Assembly: GCA_963717725.1 (NCBI GenBank)
Contig: CAVQWS010000025.1
Location: 248,001-312,000, forward strand
Direction of reading: 5' to 3'
Source: AC-32 sp963717725
Lineage (GTDB): Bacteria > Actinomycetota > Thermoleophilia > Gaiellales > Gaiellaceae
Length of the DNA stretch: 64,000 nt
The notes under the pieces are model-generated. The model saw only the letters and a program-made list of their open reading frames with translations. It made no database searches and was not told the origin of the DNA. Positions 34,187 through 43,092 of the stretch are shown in pieces (positions within the stretch are counted from its first letter, which is position 1; each line of letters starts with the position of its first letter). Both the position numbers and the translations under genes were made by a program.

Positions 34187-34830
34187 GAGGTGGCAAGCTC
34201 GCCGGCTGGCTCGCCCTCGTCGGCTCGCTCGCGGCGCTCAACTACGCGAGCCGCTTCTCCTCCGGCAAGCCGCCCGCCGACTCGCTCTACCGCTACGACA
34301 CCGCGCTCAGCGGGCTTGTCTTCTACGCCCTGACGCTCGGGATCGTGCTGCTGATCGCGCGCGGGCTGACGCCGGCCGAGCTGGGGCTGCGCAGACCTGC
34401 ATCCTGGCCGCGGGCGCTCGGCTTCACGCTCGGCGTGCTCGTCGCGCTGCTGATCGCGGAGTCGCTGCTCGAGAACCTGCTCCACGGCGCACGCGAGCAG
34501 GGGCTCGAGCCCGCGCATTGGAACTCGGCCAAGGCGGTGCAGTTCGCGCTCAACGCCGCGGTGGTCGTGGTCGCCGCGCCGCTCGTCGAGGAATTCACCT
34601 TCCGCGGCGTCGGCTTCCGGCTGCTCTCACCGTTCGGAGCCGCGGTCGCGGTGCTCGGCACAGCGGTGGCCTTCGCGGCCGACCACGGGCTCGTCGAAGG
34701 CTTCCCAGCCCTGTTCTTGTTCGGGGTCGCGGTCGCGCTCGTTCGCCTCCGCACCGGCAGCCTCTATCCGGGGATGCTGCTGCACGCGTCCTTCAACGCC
34801 TTCGCGCTCGCGGTCGCCGTCGCCCGCTAG
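34183..34830 (+). CDS. CPBP-family intramembrane metalloprotease
   Basis: 215 residues with about six hydrophobic helices. The CPBP (Abi/CAAX protease-like) motifs are visible: EEFTFRG near residue 130 carrying the catalytic Glu pair and Arg, a FAADHGLVEGFPALFLFG helix with conserved His, and a C-terminal MLLHASFNA with the last metal His and Asn. Coupled to the upstream lipoprotein gene by a 4-base overlap. Substrate unknown. Confidence 0.87.
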   Translation: MRGGKLAGWLALVGSLAALNYASRFSSGKPPADSLYRYDTALSGLVFYALTLGIVLLIARGLTPAELGLRRPASWPRALGFTLGVLVALLIAESLLENLLHGAREQGLEPAHWNSAKAVQFALNAAVVVVAAPLVEEFTFRGVGFRLLSPFGAAVAVLGTAVAFAADHGLVEGFPALFLFGVAVALVRLRTGSLYPGMLLHASFNAFALAVAVAR

Positions 34831-34851
34831 CTCGTCTATGTTTCTCTCGTC

Positions 34852-36195
34852 GTGCGGCGTGCAGCGGTGTTCCTGGCAGCGATGGCGCTTGCTCCCGCAG
34901 CGCACGCGGCACCGCCTGCCCTGACGGCCCAGGCGACGCCCTCGAGTGGTGCCGCGCCTCTGGCGGTGACGCTGACCGCCACCGGCGACACGGCGACTTA
35001 CCACTGGGAGCTCGGCGACGGCGGCACCGCGGATGGCCCGGTCGTCCAACACACCTACGCGGCCGGCCGCTTCGCCGCCCACGTGACCGCCACTAACCCG
35101 CTCGGCGAGACCTCAGAGGCGACGGTCACGATCACCGCGACCGGGATCACCCTCGCCGGCCCGGGCGCAGGCCGCTACCAGCAGCTCGCCCGTTTTCACG
35201 GCAAGCTCGTCCCCGCGGTCAAGGGGGCTCGGCTCGCGCTCTACCGAAACGGCACGCGGATTGCGACTGTGCGCCCCGACCGCGGCGGGAACTTCTTCGC
35301 CCGCGGCCGCGTCGGCACGCCGGACGCGCGCTACACCGTCCGCTATGGGGGAGCCGTCTCGAACGCGGTCGCGCTGGCCGTGCGGCCGGGGCTCGACACC
35401 GCCTTCAGCGGCTCGGGGCGGCTCGGAACGCCGCTCTCGCTGCTCGCCCGCGAGCGGCCGGCCACGGCGGGCACCGTGAGCGTGAAGGTCTGGCGCGGGC
35501 ACCGGCTCGTTGCGGGTCGCTCCTTCCACGGCCGCCTGCGCCTGCGCCTTCCCACAGGCTCCGCGGGCACCTTCCGCGTGCGGCTAACGCTGCAACCGGC
35601 TCCCGGCTACCTCGCTGCCCGGCGGGTGCTCGAGCGGATTGTCTTCGCCCCGTCGCTCGGGCCCGGCTCGGCAGGCCCGAGCGCCTTCGAGCTCGACCGC
35701 CGACTGCACGACCTCCACTATGCGCTCGGCCGCGTCGACGGCTACTACGGCCAGGACGACATCGACGCGGTCTTCGCCTTCCAGAAGCTGCACGACCTAC
35801 CGCGCACCGGCCTCGTGGACACTCGCTTCTGGATCGAGCTGCAGCGGGCCAGCATCCCTCAGGCGCGCTACCCGGGCACCCACGTCGAGGTCAGCAAGGG
35901 CCGGCAGGTGCTTTTCCTCGTCCGCGACGGCAAGGTCGCGCTGATCGTGCAGGTCTCGACCGGCGCCACCGGCAACACGCCGCTCGGGCATTGGCGCGTC
36001 TACAGCAAGGTGCCGGGCTTCAACGCCAAAGAGATGTACTTCTCGTCCTTCTTCGTCGGCGCCTTCGCGATCCACGGCTACCACAGCGTGCCCCCGTACC
36101 CCGCCAGCCACGGCTGCGTGCGCATGCCGCTGTGGGTCGCAACGCGCATCTACTCGCTGATCGGCTACGGCACGAACGTCTACATCTACTGGTAG
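34852..36195 (+). CDS. Secreted L,D-transpeptidase with PKD and peptidoglycan-binding domains
   Basis: 447 residues, GTG start. Signal peptide (first ~20), a PKD-type domain (about 25-100, with WELGDGGTADGP), beta-rich Ig-like segments (100-270), a peptidoglycan-binding-1 domain (about 275-325, with DGYYGQDDIDAVFAFQKLHDL) and a YkuD catalytic domain (about 330-447). The active Cys is near residue 422 in SHGCVRM, with the conserved His in FAIHGYH. Forms 3-3 cross-links or attaches proteins to peptidoglycan. Element copy B starts one base after its stop. Confidence 0.92.
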   Translation: MRRAAVFLAAMALAPAAHAAPPALTAQATPSSGAAPLAVTLTATGDTATYHWELGDGGTADGPVVQHTYAAGRFAAHVTATNPLGETSEATVTITATGITLAGPGAGRYQQLARFHGKLVPAVKGARLALYRNGTRIATVRPDRGGNFFARGRVGTPDARYTVRYGGAVSNAVALAVRPGLDTAFSGSGRLGTPLSLLARERPATAGTVSVKVWRGHRLVAGRSFHGRLRLRLPTGSAGTFRVRLTLQPAPGYLAARRVLERIVFAPSLGPGSAGPSAFELDRRLHDLHYALGRVDGYYGQDDIDAVFAFQKLHDLPRTGLVDTRFWIELQRASIPQARYPGTHVEVSKGRQVLFLVRDGKVALIVQVSTGATGNTPLGHWRVYSKVPGFNAKEMYFSSFFVGAFAIHGYHSVPPYPASHGCVRMPLWVATRIYSLIGYGTNVYIYW

Positions 36196-36196
36196 A

Positions 36197-36264
36197 GGCG
36201 TCGCTTGCGATGCCGTTTCAGGATCGCGGGCTCTGCCCGCGCATCCGTCTGAAATGACCGATCG
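36197..36264 (+). repeat. Two-hairpin dispersed element, copy B
   Basis: Starts one base after the L,D-transpeptidase TAG. Hairpin 1 is GGCGTCGCTTGCGATGCC. Hairpin 2 is GGATCGCGGG...CCCGCGCATCC inside an outer TTTCAG/CTGAAA pairing. It ends in GTCTGAAATGACCGATCG, whose ATG is the start codon of the next gene. Nearly the same sequence as copy A (6564-6633). Confidence 0.8.
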
Positions 36265-36751
36265 GCGACAGTGGTCCTCGGCGATCGGCCGTCGGGCCGC
36301 GCTAGCGCTGCTGGCGCTCGCCGCGGCTGGCTGGCTCGTCTACTCGCAATGGTGGGGCCAGGGCGACGCGCACGAACTCGCTTGGCGCGACCTGAACGCG
36401 CAGCTGGGCCGGGTCGAGTTCACGCGCAAGGTGAGCGCCGTCTACCGGTCGCGCGCGCCTTTCGCTCACCTGCTCGAGGCGACGATGCCCGGCCGCGCGC
36501 CGAACCCGCCGCCGGTCGACTTCGCGCGCCGCGAGGTGGTCGTGGTCTCACTCGGCCCGCGCTCGAGCACCGGCTACTCGCTGCGGGTCGAGCGCGTGGT
36601 CGAGCGCCGTCGTGAGATCGACGTCTACCTCCGCGAGCGAGCACCCGCGCTCGGCGATCCGGTCGAGCCGCGCGTCACGTATCCGTACCGCGCGATCACG
36701 ATCCCGCACACCTCCAAGCCCGTGTACGTCAAGCTGCAGGGGAGACCGTGA
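36254..36751 (+). CDS. Membrane-anchored PrcB_C-like protein
   Basis: 165 residues. N-terminal signal anchor (about 14-32). The C-terminal half follows the PrcB_C pattern: VVVVSLGPRSSTGYSLRVERV, alternating strands, a hydrophobic IDVYLRERAP and a final PYRAITIPHTSKPVYVKL. PrcB_C domains occur in protease-complex subunits and secreted stress proteins; no catalytic residues are seen. Its ATG lies inside repeat copy B. The next gene, chorismate mutase, overlaps it by 4 bases. Confidence 0.65.
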   Translation: MTDRRQWSSAIGRRAALALLALAAAGWLVYSQWWGQGDAHELAWRDLNAQLGRVEFTRKVSAVYRSRAPFAHLLEATMPGRAPNPPPVDFARREVVVVSLGPRSSTGYSLRVERVVERRREIDVYLRERAPALGDPVEPRVTYPYRAITIPHTSKPVYVKLQGRP

Positions 36752-37029
36752 CCGAGAACGACCCGCTCATCCGCCAGCTCCGGGAGCAGATCTCGGACAA
36801 CGACCGCGCGATCGTCGACGCGATGAACGCGCGCCTGAAGCTCGTCGCGCGGTTGAAGGGCTACAAGGAGTCACGCGGCATGTCGTTCGTCGACCCCGAC
36901 CGCGAGCAGTGGATGTTGCAGTACCTCGCGCGCGCCAACCGCGGGCCGCTCTCGAGCGACGGCTTGCAGGAGCTGTTCGACGAGATCCTCGCGCTGACCA
37001 AACGCGAGGTCGAGCGAGACGCGGACTAG
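36748..37029 (+). CDS. Chorismate mutase (AroQ type)
   Basis: 93 residues, all-helical. Converts chorismate to prephenate for Phe/Tyr synthesis. The AroQ pattern is visible: LIRQLREQISDNDRAIVDAMNARLKLVARLKGYKESRG (first long helix with Arg/Lys active-site residues), D-P-x-R-E following, and a final helix. GTG start overlaps the PrcB-like stop. No other aromatic amino-acid gene is near. Stop overlaps by 4 bases that of the convergent BFN gene. Confidence 0.88.
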   Translation: MTENDPLIRQLREQISDNDRAIVDAMNARLKLVARLKGYKESRGMSFVDPDREQWMLQYLARANRGPLSSDGLQELFDEILALTKREVERDAD

Positions 37030-37526
37030 TCCTCTTCCTCCGAGGCCTCGGCGAACTCGTCCGGGGTGACGTGGTCGAGGAACTGCTTGAACTCGTTGAC
37101 GATCTCCTCCTCGTTCACGTCCTCGCCCTCGAACTCGATCGCCGACTCCTCGATCACGTCCTCCGCGGCGAAGATCGGCGCCTCGGCCCGGACGGCCAGC
37201 GCGATCGCGTCGGACGGGCGCGAGTCGATCTCGATCTCCGAGCCGTTCTGCTGGACGGTGATCGACGCGTAGAAGGTGTTCTCCTTCAGCTCGGTGACCG
37301 TGATGCGAACGATCTGGGCGCCGAGCTCGCCGAGCATGTCGGTCACCAAGTCGTGGGTCAGCGGCCGGGGCGTGCTCGCGCCCTGGAGCTTCATCAGGAT
37401 CGCCGCCGCCTCCGGGTGGCCGATCCAGATCGGGAGGAACTTGTTCCCGTCGGCCGTCTTCAGCAGCACGATCGGCTGCTTGCCGACGAGGTCGAAGCTC
37501 ACGCCGTAGATGACCATCTCGTACAT
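37026..37526 (-). CDS. Bifunctional nuclease (BFN/DUF151) domain protein
   Basis: 166 residues. DUF151 core: VSFDLVGKQPIVLLKTADGNKFLPIWIGHPEAAAI, THDLVTDMLGELGAQIVRITVTEL, and RPSDAIALAVRAEAPIFAAEDVIEES, all highly conserved. The acidic C-terminal tail (EEEIVNEF, EASEEED) is normal for actinobacterial members. Plant BFN1-like members have nuclease activity, but the bacterial role is unsettled. Confidence 0.9.
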   Translation of the reverse strand: MYEMVIYGVSFDLVGKQPIVLLKTADGNKFLPIWIGHPEAAAILMKLQGASTPRPLTHDLVTDMLGELGAQIVRITVTELKENTFYASITVQQNGSEIEIDSRPSDAIALAVRAEAPIFAAEDVIEESAIEFEGEDVNEEEIVNEFKQFLDHVTPDEFAEASEEED

Positions 37527-37566
37527 CAGGCGTCCCCGGCTCCGGTCATAGCCTCAGGGTACCGGC

Positions 37567-37752
37567 TCAAACTCCGCGTAGAGGCGGGCGATCGGGCGGC
37601 GCCTCGAGCTCGAGGTCGTCGGCGGGAACGGTTCGCGGCTCGCCGGTCAAGGCGTCCTCGAGAAAGACCTGCCGCTGGGGCAGACCCATGGGATCGAGGC
37701 CGCGCAGATAGTACTGCCGGCCCTCGTAGAGGACGATTTCACCGATGTTCAT
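37567..37752 (-). CDS. Small conserved hypothetical protein
   Basis: 61 residues from ATG 37752. An upstream in-frame start at 37800 is less likely because it adds a non-conserved segment. The protein looks like a short beta-rich domain (IGEIVLYEGRQYYLRGLDPMG, then QVFLEDALTGEPRTVP) with an acidic C-terminus. Similar small proteins occur in actinobacteria near BFN genes; no function is known to me. Confidence 0.6.
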   Translation of the reverse strand: MNIGEIVLYEGRQYYLRGLDPMGLPQRQVFLEDALTGEPRTVPADDLELEAPPDRPPLRGV

Positions 37753-37818
37753 GGCCGCAGTTCTTGAGACGTCATCGGCGCCGATTCGGGCGCCCACCAT
37801 CCCTGATGTGAGTGCGGC

Positions 37819-37824
37819 TACACT
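37819..37824 (+). promoter_or_regulatory. -10-like TACACT for tRNA-Ile
   Basis: TACACT ends 13 bases before the tRNA-Ile 5' end. A good -35 is not evident. Confidence 0.4.
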
Positions 37825-37837
37825 GGCCCGCTCGCGC

Positions 37838-37911
37838 GGGCGATTAGCTCAGTTGGTTAGAGCGCCGCTCTGATAAGGCGGAGGTCCGTGGTTCGAATCC
37901 ACGATCGCCCA
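37838..37911 (+). tRNA. tRNA-Ile (GAT)
   Basis: 74-nt cloverleaf. Acceptor GGGCGAT pairs with ATCGCCC (37904-37910), discriminator A at 37911. D-loop AGCTCAGTTGGTTAGAGC, anticodon loop CTGATAA (anticodon GAT), T-arm GTGGTTCGAATCCAC. CCA not encoded. It stands alone rather than in an rRNA operon. Confidence 0.96.
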
Positions 37912-37912
37912 T

Positions 37913-38872
37913 CTAGGCCGTAGTGAACTCCGCCCAGAGGGGGCGGTGGTCGGAGATGTGGAACCGCGTGTAGGCGCGGAACTGCGCCGGGGTGCGCTGG
38001 GCCCACAGATCCTGGAACAGGGCACCGTCGAAATCGAAGACGTTGCACGCGCCGGTGAAGCGGTCCATCGTCGTGCCCGGGAAGAAGGCGATCTGGTCGT
38101 ACTGGTTCTCGGAGGCGATCGCCGAGCCGATCTGCGAGCTGTGCGGCGGCGTGGTCAGCCCGAGGGCGACGAGCGCGTCGAAGATCCGGTCGCCGGGGGC
38201 GGCCATGGGGAGGTTGAAGTCGCCCAGTGGGACGATGTCGCCGACGTAGGACTTCTTGTCGCGGTGGGTCTTGTCGGCCCACCAGGCCACGGCGAACGTC
38301 TCCAGGGTGCGGCGGTCGAGGTCGGCCGGAGCCTCGGAGCCGTAGAAGAGGTGCACGTTCAAGAGCGCGAAGCGGAAGCCGCCCGCCTCGAAGCTCGCGA
38401 GGTAGGGGCCACGGTCGAAGCCGGCAAAGGCGGTGGTGGCACCGGCAACGGTGATCCTCGGCAGCTGGCTCGGCGGGATCGCGACGCGGCCTACCTCACG
38501 GAGCCGCTTGACCTTGCGGGTGTCGTAGAGGAAGGCCTGGCGCTCGCGGTTGCCGGACGCATCGGAGAAGAGCAGGTCGTAGCGCGAAGGCAGGTGCGAG
38601 TGGATCGCCTCGATCCCGCGCAGGTCGGCGTTCACCTCCTGGACAGCGACCAGGTCGAACCAGCTCGCCACCTCCGCGATCAGCGCGTAGTCGCTGTCGA
38701 GCCTTTCCTGGACGCCGAGGTTGGCGACGTTCCAGGTCGCCACCAGCAGGCGGCCCTTGCCCTTCGCCGGGATCTGCCGGCCGGGCTTGTGCTTGCGGTA
38801 GTCCCGCAGCGCCCCCAGCTCGTGCGCGAGGTCGTAGGTGTAGTCGAAGCGCGGCTTCGGGAACGGCGGCAC
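37913..38872 (-). CDS. Endonuclease/exonuclease/phosphatase family protein
   Basis: 319 residues. EEP-fold motifs appear in order: VATWNVANLG, VAVQEVN (catalytic Glu), LNVHLFYGSE, VPLGDFNLP (Asp/Asn) and the C-terminal SDHRPLWAEF. No signal peptide is seen, so it is likely cytoplasmic. Members cleave nucleic acids, sphingomyelin or inositol phosphates; the substrate is unknown. The stop lies one base beyond the 3' end of the convergent tRNA-Ile. Confidence 0.87.
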   Translation of the reverse strand: MPPFPKPRFDYTYDLAHELGALRDYRKHKPGRQIPAKGKGRLLVATWNVANLGVQERLDSDYALIAEVASWFDLVAVQEVNADLRGIEAIHSHLPSRYDLLFSDASGNRERQAFLYDTRKVKRLREVGRVAIPPSQLPRITVAGATTAFAGFDRGPYLASFEAGGFRFALLNVHLFYGSEAPADLDRRTLETFAVAWWADKTHRDKKSYVGDIVPLGDFNLPMAAPGDRIFDALVALGLTTPPHSSQIGSAIASENQYDQIAFFPGTTMDRFTGACNVFDFDGALFQDLWAQRTPAQFRAYTRFHISDHRPLWAEFTTA

Positions 38873-38904
38873 CGTTCCGTTCTACACCCGTGAGCGGTCC
38901 GGTT

Positions 38905-39153
38905 CTAGTGGACGATCTCGGTGCGGACGAGGTAGTCCTCGACCGCCAGCAGGAACTCCGGATCGTCGGCGATCTCGGCCAGGGTGCCCTTCGTCAGGTC
39001 GTCGAGCTCGGCGTCGTGGGCGAGCTCGAACAGGAAGGGACCGAGCTTGCCGGCCTGCGAGAGCGCCGACATGCGCAGGACGAGGTCACGCGTCATGTCG
39101 TCCTGGTTGATCGCCTCGAACGACTCGAGGTTGTCCCGGAGGGTCTGCAGCAT
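38905..39153 (-). CDS. Conserved hypothetical helical protein
   Basis: 82 residues, rich in charged helix formers (LRDNLESFEAINQDDMTRD, LDDLTKGTLAEIADDPEFL) with no Cys and no membrane segment. I do not recognise a family. It lies between parB and the EEP gene on the same strand, each gap 32-40 bases, so it could be the distal gene of the rpmH-to-parB block. Confidence 0.6.
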   Translation of the reverse strand: MLQTLRDNLESFEAINQDDMTRDLVLRMSALSQAGKLGPFLFELAHDAELDDLTKGTLAEIADDPEFLLAVEDYLVRTEIVH

Positions 39154-39193
39154 CGCACTGGGTCAACGACCCGCGGGCGCTGTGGGTTACGGC

Positions 39194-40019
39194 CTACGCC
39201 ACGCGTTCGAGCGCCTCGACGAGCTCTGCCAGCTCGGTCTCGTCCGCGAAGGCGATCTCGATCCTGCCGGACACGATGCGCGCTGGGAAGCCCGTCAAAC
39301 GTTCGGCCGCCTTGCGCGCTCGCTCGGCGAGCGCCGGATCGACCTTCGCGACCTTGCGCGGTTTCGTCTTCGCGCCGGCCCAGCGGGCGGCCCGCTCGGC
39401 CGCGCGCACCGACATCCCGCGCCTGACGATCTGGCGCGCCAGCCGGCGTCGGCCGTCCTGGTCGGGGACAGCGAGCACCGCGCGCGCGTGACCCTCTGTC
39501 AGCTCGCCCCGCTCGACGAGCCTGAGCACGTCGTCGGGGAGCTCGAGCAGCCGCAGGCGGTTCGAGACGGTTGGCTTGGCCTTGCCGACGCGCTCGGCCA
39601 GGTCGCCGAGCGAGAGCTCGAACTCGTCCAGCAGGAGCGCGTAGGCCCGCGCCTCCTCGACCGCCGAGAGCTCTTCGCGCGCGACGTTCTCGACCAGGCC
39701 GAGCAGCAGCGTCTCGCGGTCGTCGGCCTCGCGCACGAGCGCCGGCACGGTCGGGATCCCGGCCTCCTGCGCCGCCCGCCAGCGGCGCTCGCCCGCGATC
39801 AGCTCGAAGCCGCCGGCCGGGCGCGGTCGTACGACGACCGGCTGGACGAGACCCTGCGAGCGGATCGATTCGGCGAGCGCCGAGGTCGACTCGTGGTCGA
39901 AGCGCTTCCGTGGCTGGCGCGGGTTCGCGTGGATCGTCTCGACCGGCAGGTGCGCCAGCTCGGGCTCGCCCGGGCCGCCGACCAGCAGCTCCAGGCCACG
40001 GCCGAGGCCGCGTCGTTTC

Positions 40020-40036
<17 letters not shown>
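39194..40036 (-). CDS. parB: Chromosome-partitioning protein ParB
   Basis: 280 residues. ParB/Spo0J binds parS and loads as a CTP-dependent clamp. Motifs: IHANPRQPRKRFDHES, the CTP/arginine patch GERRWRAAQEAG, and the HTH with LAERVGKAKPTVSNRLRLL. A C-terminal dimerisation domain (about 225-280) follows a linker. ParB overlaps parA by 17 bases, so they are translationally coupled. No perfect parS was found in the window; two near matches lie at 18.1 and 19.7 kb. Confidence 0.95.
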
Positions 40037-40775
<739 letters not shown>

Positions 40776-40788
40776 ACCGAGACGCTAA

Positions 40789-41367
40789 CTACGCGAGCGG
40801 ACGTTTTCGGGCCACGCCGGGGCGGCGCGGGAAACCCGGCGGCGTCGGCCCCAGCTTGCGTAGGATGAGCAGGCCCGGCGGGGAGTCCGGCTCGAGCTTG
40901 GCGGCGAGCAACCCGGCCACCTGCGCCACGCGGTCGGCCTGCGCCGTCGGGCCGACGTAGAGCACCGCCGCACCGCCCAGAGCGACCAGCGGCAGGCACC
41001 ACTCGGCCGCGACCGGCGGTGGCGCGAGTGCCTTGGCGACGGCGACGCCCCACGCGTCGAGCGGCTGCTCTTCGGCGCGGCCGCAGACGATCCGCAGGTT
41101 CGGCAGCTCGGTGAGCCAGCGCTCGAGGAAGTCGCACTTGCGCCGCGTCGCCTCGAGCAACGTCACCTCCCGCCCGGGCAGCGCTTCGGCCAGCGGGATC
41201 CCCGGCGCCCCGCCGCCGGAGCCGACGTCGACGATCGGGCCCTCGAAGCGCTGCACCGTCTCGAGCGCCGCCAGGCTCTCGTCGAGATGCACGCGCCGCG
41301 CCTCCTCGCCGGAGACCGAGGTTAGCCCGGGCGTAGCGACGAGCTCGTCGAGCCAGCGCTCGATCAC
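40789..41367 (-). CDS. rsmG: 16S rRNA (guanine-527-N7)-methyltransferase
   Basis: 192 residues from GTG 41367, a little short for RsmG (about 205). SAM motif VDVGSGGGAPGIPLAEALP, then VTLLEATRRKCDFLERW and IVCGRAEEQ are diagnostic of the GidB/RsmG family, which methylates G527 of 16S rRNA. GTG overlaps the jag stop by 4 bases. The C-terminus is basic (RRPGVARKRP). Confidence 0.92.
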   Translation of the reverse strand: MIERWLDELVATPGLTSVSGEEARRVHLDESLAALETVQRFEGPIVDVGSGGGAPGIPLAEALPGREVTLLEATRRKCDFLERWLTELPNLRIVCGRAEEQPLDAWGVAVAKALAPPPVAAEWCLPLVALGGAAVLYVGPTAQADRVAQVAGLLAAKLEPDSPPGLLILRKLGPTPPGFPRRPGVARKRPLA

Positions 41368-42059
41368 ACGGGGTCGATCACGACGAAGCGGTTGGGCTCG
41401 GTGCCCTCGCTGCGCGTGACCACGCCCGCGTAGTCCTTCAGGCAGACGTGCACGACCTTGCGCTCGACGGCCGTCATCGGCTCGAGCTCGACTGAACGCG
41501 CCGAGGCGATCGCCCGCTCGGCGCTGCGGTTCGCGATCGCCGCCAGCGCCTCCTCGCGCCGGGCGCGGTAGCCGGCGGCGTCCACAATCACGGCCTTGCG
41601 CTCGTCGCCGCGGCCGCGCCAGACGACCGCGTTCGCGAGGTACTGAATCGCGTCGATCGTCTGGCCGTGCTTGCCGATCACGAGCCCGAGCTCGCGGCCG
41701 ACCACCGTCGCGGTCACGCGCTCGTCGTCCTCCTCGATCTCGATCCGGGCCCGAACGCCGATCGCGTCGAGGATGTGCTCGACGACGCCGCGCACCTCGG
41801 TGGCCTGCTCGCCTTCGTCGGCCGGCGGGGCAAAGGGCTCCTCCTCGACTGCGGGAGCAGCGTCGACCGAGGCGACCACCCGCGCCGGCGCGAAGCCGAC
41901 CCCGAGCAGCCCGCGCTCGCCCTCGGAGACGACCTGGAAGCGAACCGCGGCCTTGTCGATCCCCGGGCGGAGCTTCTCGAGCTCCCGCAGCGCGGCCCAC
42001 TTGGCCTCGCCAACGGTCTCGCCGGTCACCTCAACCTGCAACGACTCGGTCTCGGTCAT
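41364..42059 (-). CDS. jag: Jag/KhpB RNA-binding protein
   Basis: 231 residues from ATG 42059. Three parts are visible: the Jag_N domain (VEVTGETVGEAKWAALRELE with GLLGVG), an acidic/Pro linker, a KH domain with LGLVIGKHGQTIDAIQYL, and an R3H domain with RSVELEPMTAVERKVVHVCL. Jag (KhpB) binds RNA and is encoded after yidC in most Gram-positives. ATG overlaps the yidC stop. Confidence 0.92.
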   Translation of the reverse strand: MTETESLQVEVTGETVGEAKWAALRELEKLRPGIDKAAVRFQVVSEGERGLLGVGFAPARVVASVDAAPAVEEEPFAPPADEGEQATEVRGVVEHILDAIGVRARIEIEEDDERVTATVVGRELGLVIGKHGQTIDAIQYLANAVVWRGRGDERKAVIVDAAGYRARREEALAAIANRSAERAIASARSVELEPMTAVERKVVHVCLKDYAGVVTRSEGTEPNRFVVIDPV

Positions 42060-42847
42060 CGCCGCGCCCCGCCCTTCTTGCGCTTGACCTTCCGCGGCTG
42101 TGAGGACTTCGCAGGTGCGGGCGCCGGCTCGGGCACCACCGCGGTTGCGACCTCCTTCGGCGGCGTGCGCGAGGAGCGCTTCTCGGGCGCCGCCGGCCGC
42201 GGCATCAGCCGCCGCGTGACGAGCCCCTGGCCGACCGTCCACAGGTTCGTCGTCATCCAGTAAAGAATGAGCCCGACCTTGAAGTTGATGATGAACGGGA
42301 TGAAGACGATCGGCAGGACCAGCAGCATGATCCGCTGCGACTTCTCAGCGGTGGCGCTCATGAAGTAGCTCGAGGCGAGCTGGCTGAGAGCGTAGATCGC
42401 GACCAGCACCGGCCCCCAGCCCTCCGAGCCCTTGTCGGTGATGTTCCAGAGGCCGAGCCACTCGAGGTTGTCGCCCGGCAGGTGCGGGAAGTGTTTCAAC
42501 ACCAGGTAGAGCGAGATGAAGACCGGGAACTGCGCCAGCAGCGGCAGGCACGACGAGGCCGGGTTGATGTTGTTCTCGCGGTAGAACTTCATCAACTCTT
42601 CCTGCTGCCGCTTCTTGTCGGCCTTGTACTTCTTCTGAAGCTCCTTCATCTGCGGCGCGTGGCGCTGCAGGTTCTGCATCGAGTGGATCTGCCGAACGGT
42701 CAGCGGCACCAGGATCAGCCGCACGATCACGGTCAGCGCGACGATCGACCACGCCCACGGCAGCCCGATCGCGCCGTGCGGGCCGAGCCACTCGAGCACG
42801 TTCCGCAGGAGGTTCTCGAGCGGGGTAAGGATGTGCGCGAAGATCAT
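42056..42847 (-). CDS. yidC: Membrane protein insertase YidC
   Basis: 263 residues from ATG 42847. Gram-positive type without the large periplasmic domain. Five hydrophobic segments are seen. The conserved hydrophilic-groove region is WSIVALTVIVRLILVPLTVRQI, followed by the helical-hairpin loop (MQNLQRHAPQMKELQKKY) and NPASSCLPLLAQFPVFISLYLVL. The C-terminal tail (about 205-263) is basic and Pro/Ala-rich, a ribosome-binding feature of such proteins. Confidence 0.94.
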   Translation of the reverse strand: MIFAHILTPLENLLRNVLEWLGPHGAIGLPWAWSIVALTVIVRLILVPLTVRQIHSMQNLQRHAPQMKELQKKYKADKKRQQEELMKFYRENNINPASSCLPLLAQFPVFISLYLVLKHFPHLPGDNLEWLGLWNITDKGSEGWGPVLVAIYALSQLASSYFMSATAEKSQRIMLLVLPIVFIPFIINFKVGLILYWMTTNLWTVGQGLVTRRLMPRPAAPEKRSSRTPPKEVATAVVPEPAPAPAKSSQPRKVKRKKGGARR

Positions 42848-43092
42848 CGGAAGAGCCTCTGGTGGTGTGCGTAGTCGACCCCGCCGCGGCTCCACGGGTT
42901 GCAGCGCAAGAGGCGCCAGCCGGCGAGCACCGAGCCGCGCACGAGCCCGTACTCGCGGAGCGCGTCGAGAGCGTACTGCGAGCAGGTCGGGTGGTACTTG
43001 CACGAGCCGTGCGAGAGCAGCCCGAAGGTGCAGCGCCACATGTAGACGAGGCCGAGCCCGAGGTAGGCCGGCGCGCGAAGTGCGACTCTCAC
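42844..43092 (-). CDS. yidD: Membrane protein insertion efficiency factor YidD
   Basis: 82 residues. All YidD hallmarks are present: FGLLSHGSCKYHPTCSQYALDALREYGLVRGSVLAGWRLLRCNPWSRGGVD, with the three conserved Cys. Starts 4 bases inside the rnpA stop and its own stop overlaps yidC. Confidence 0.95.
   Translation of the reverse strand: MRVALRAPAYLGLGLVYMWRCTFGLLSHGSCKYHPTCSQYALDALREYGLVRGSVLAGWRLLRCNPWSRGGVDYAHHQRLFR

Noticed and set aside
35190..35210. GTTTTCACGGCAAG as another parS-like site
   Set aside because: Only the left half matches; the right half lacks GAAA.
37905..37916. tRNA-Ile 3' end as a phage attachment site
   Set aside because: No integrase and no second copy of the tRNA 3' end were found; the adjoining EEP gene is an ordinary convergent gene.
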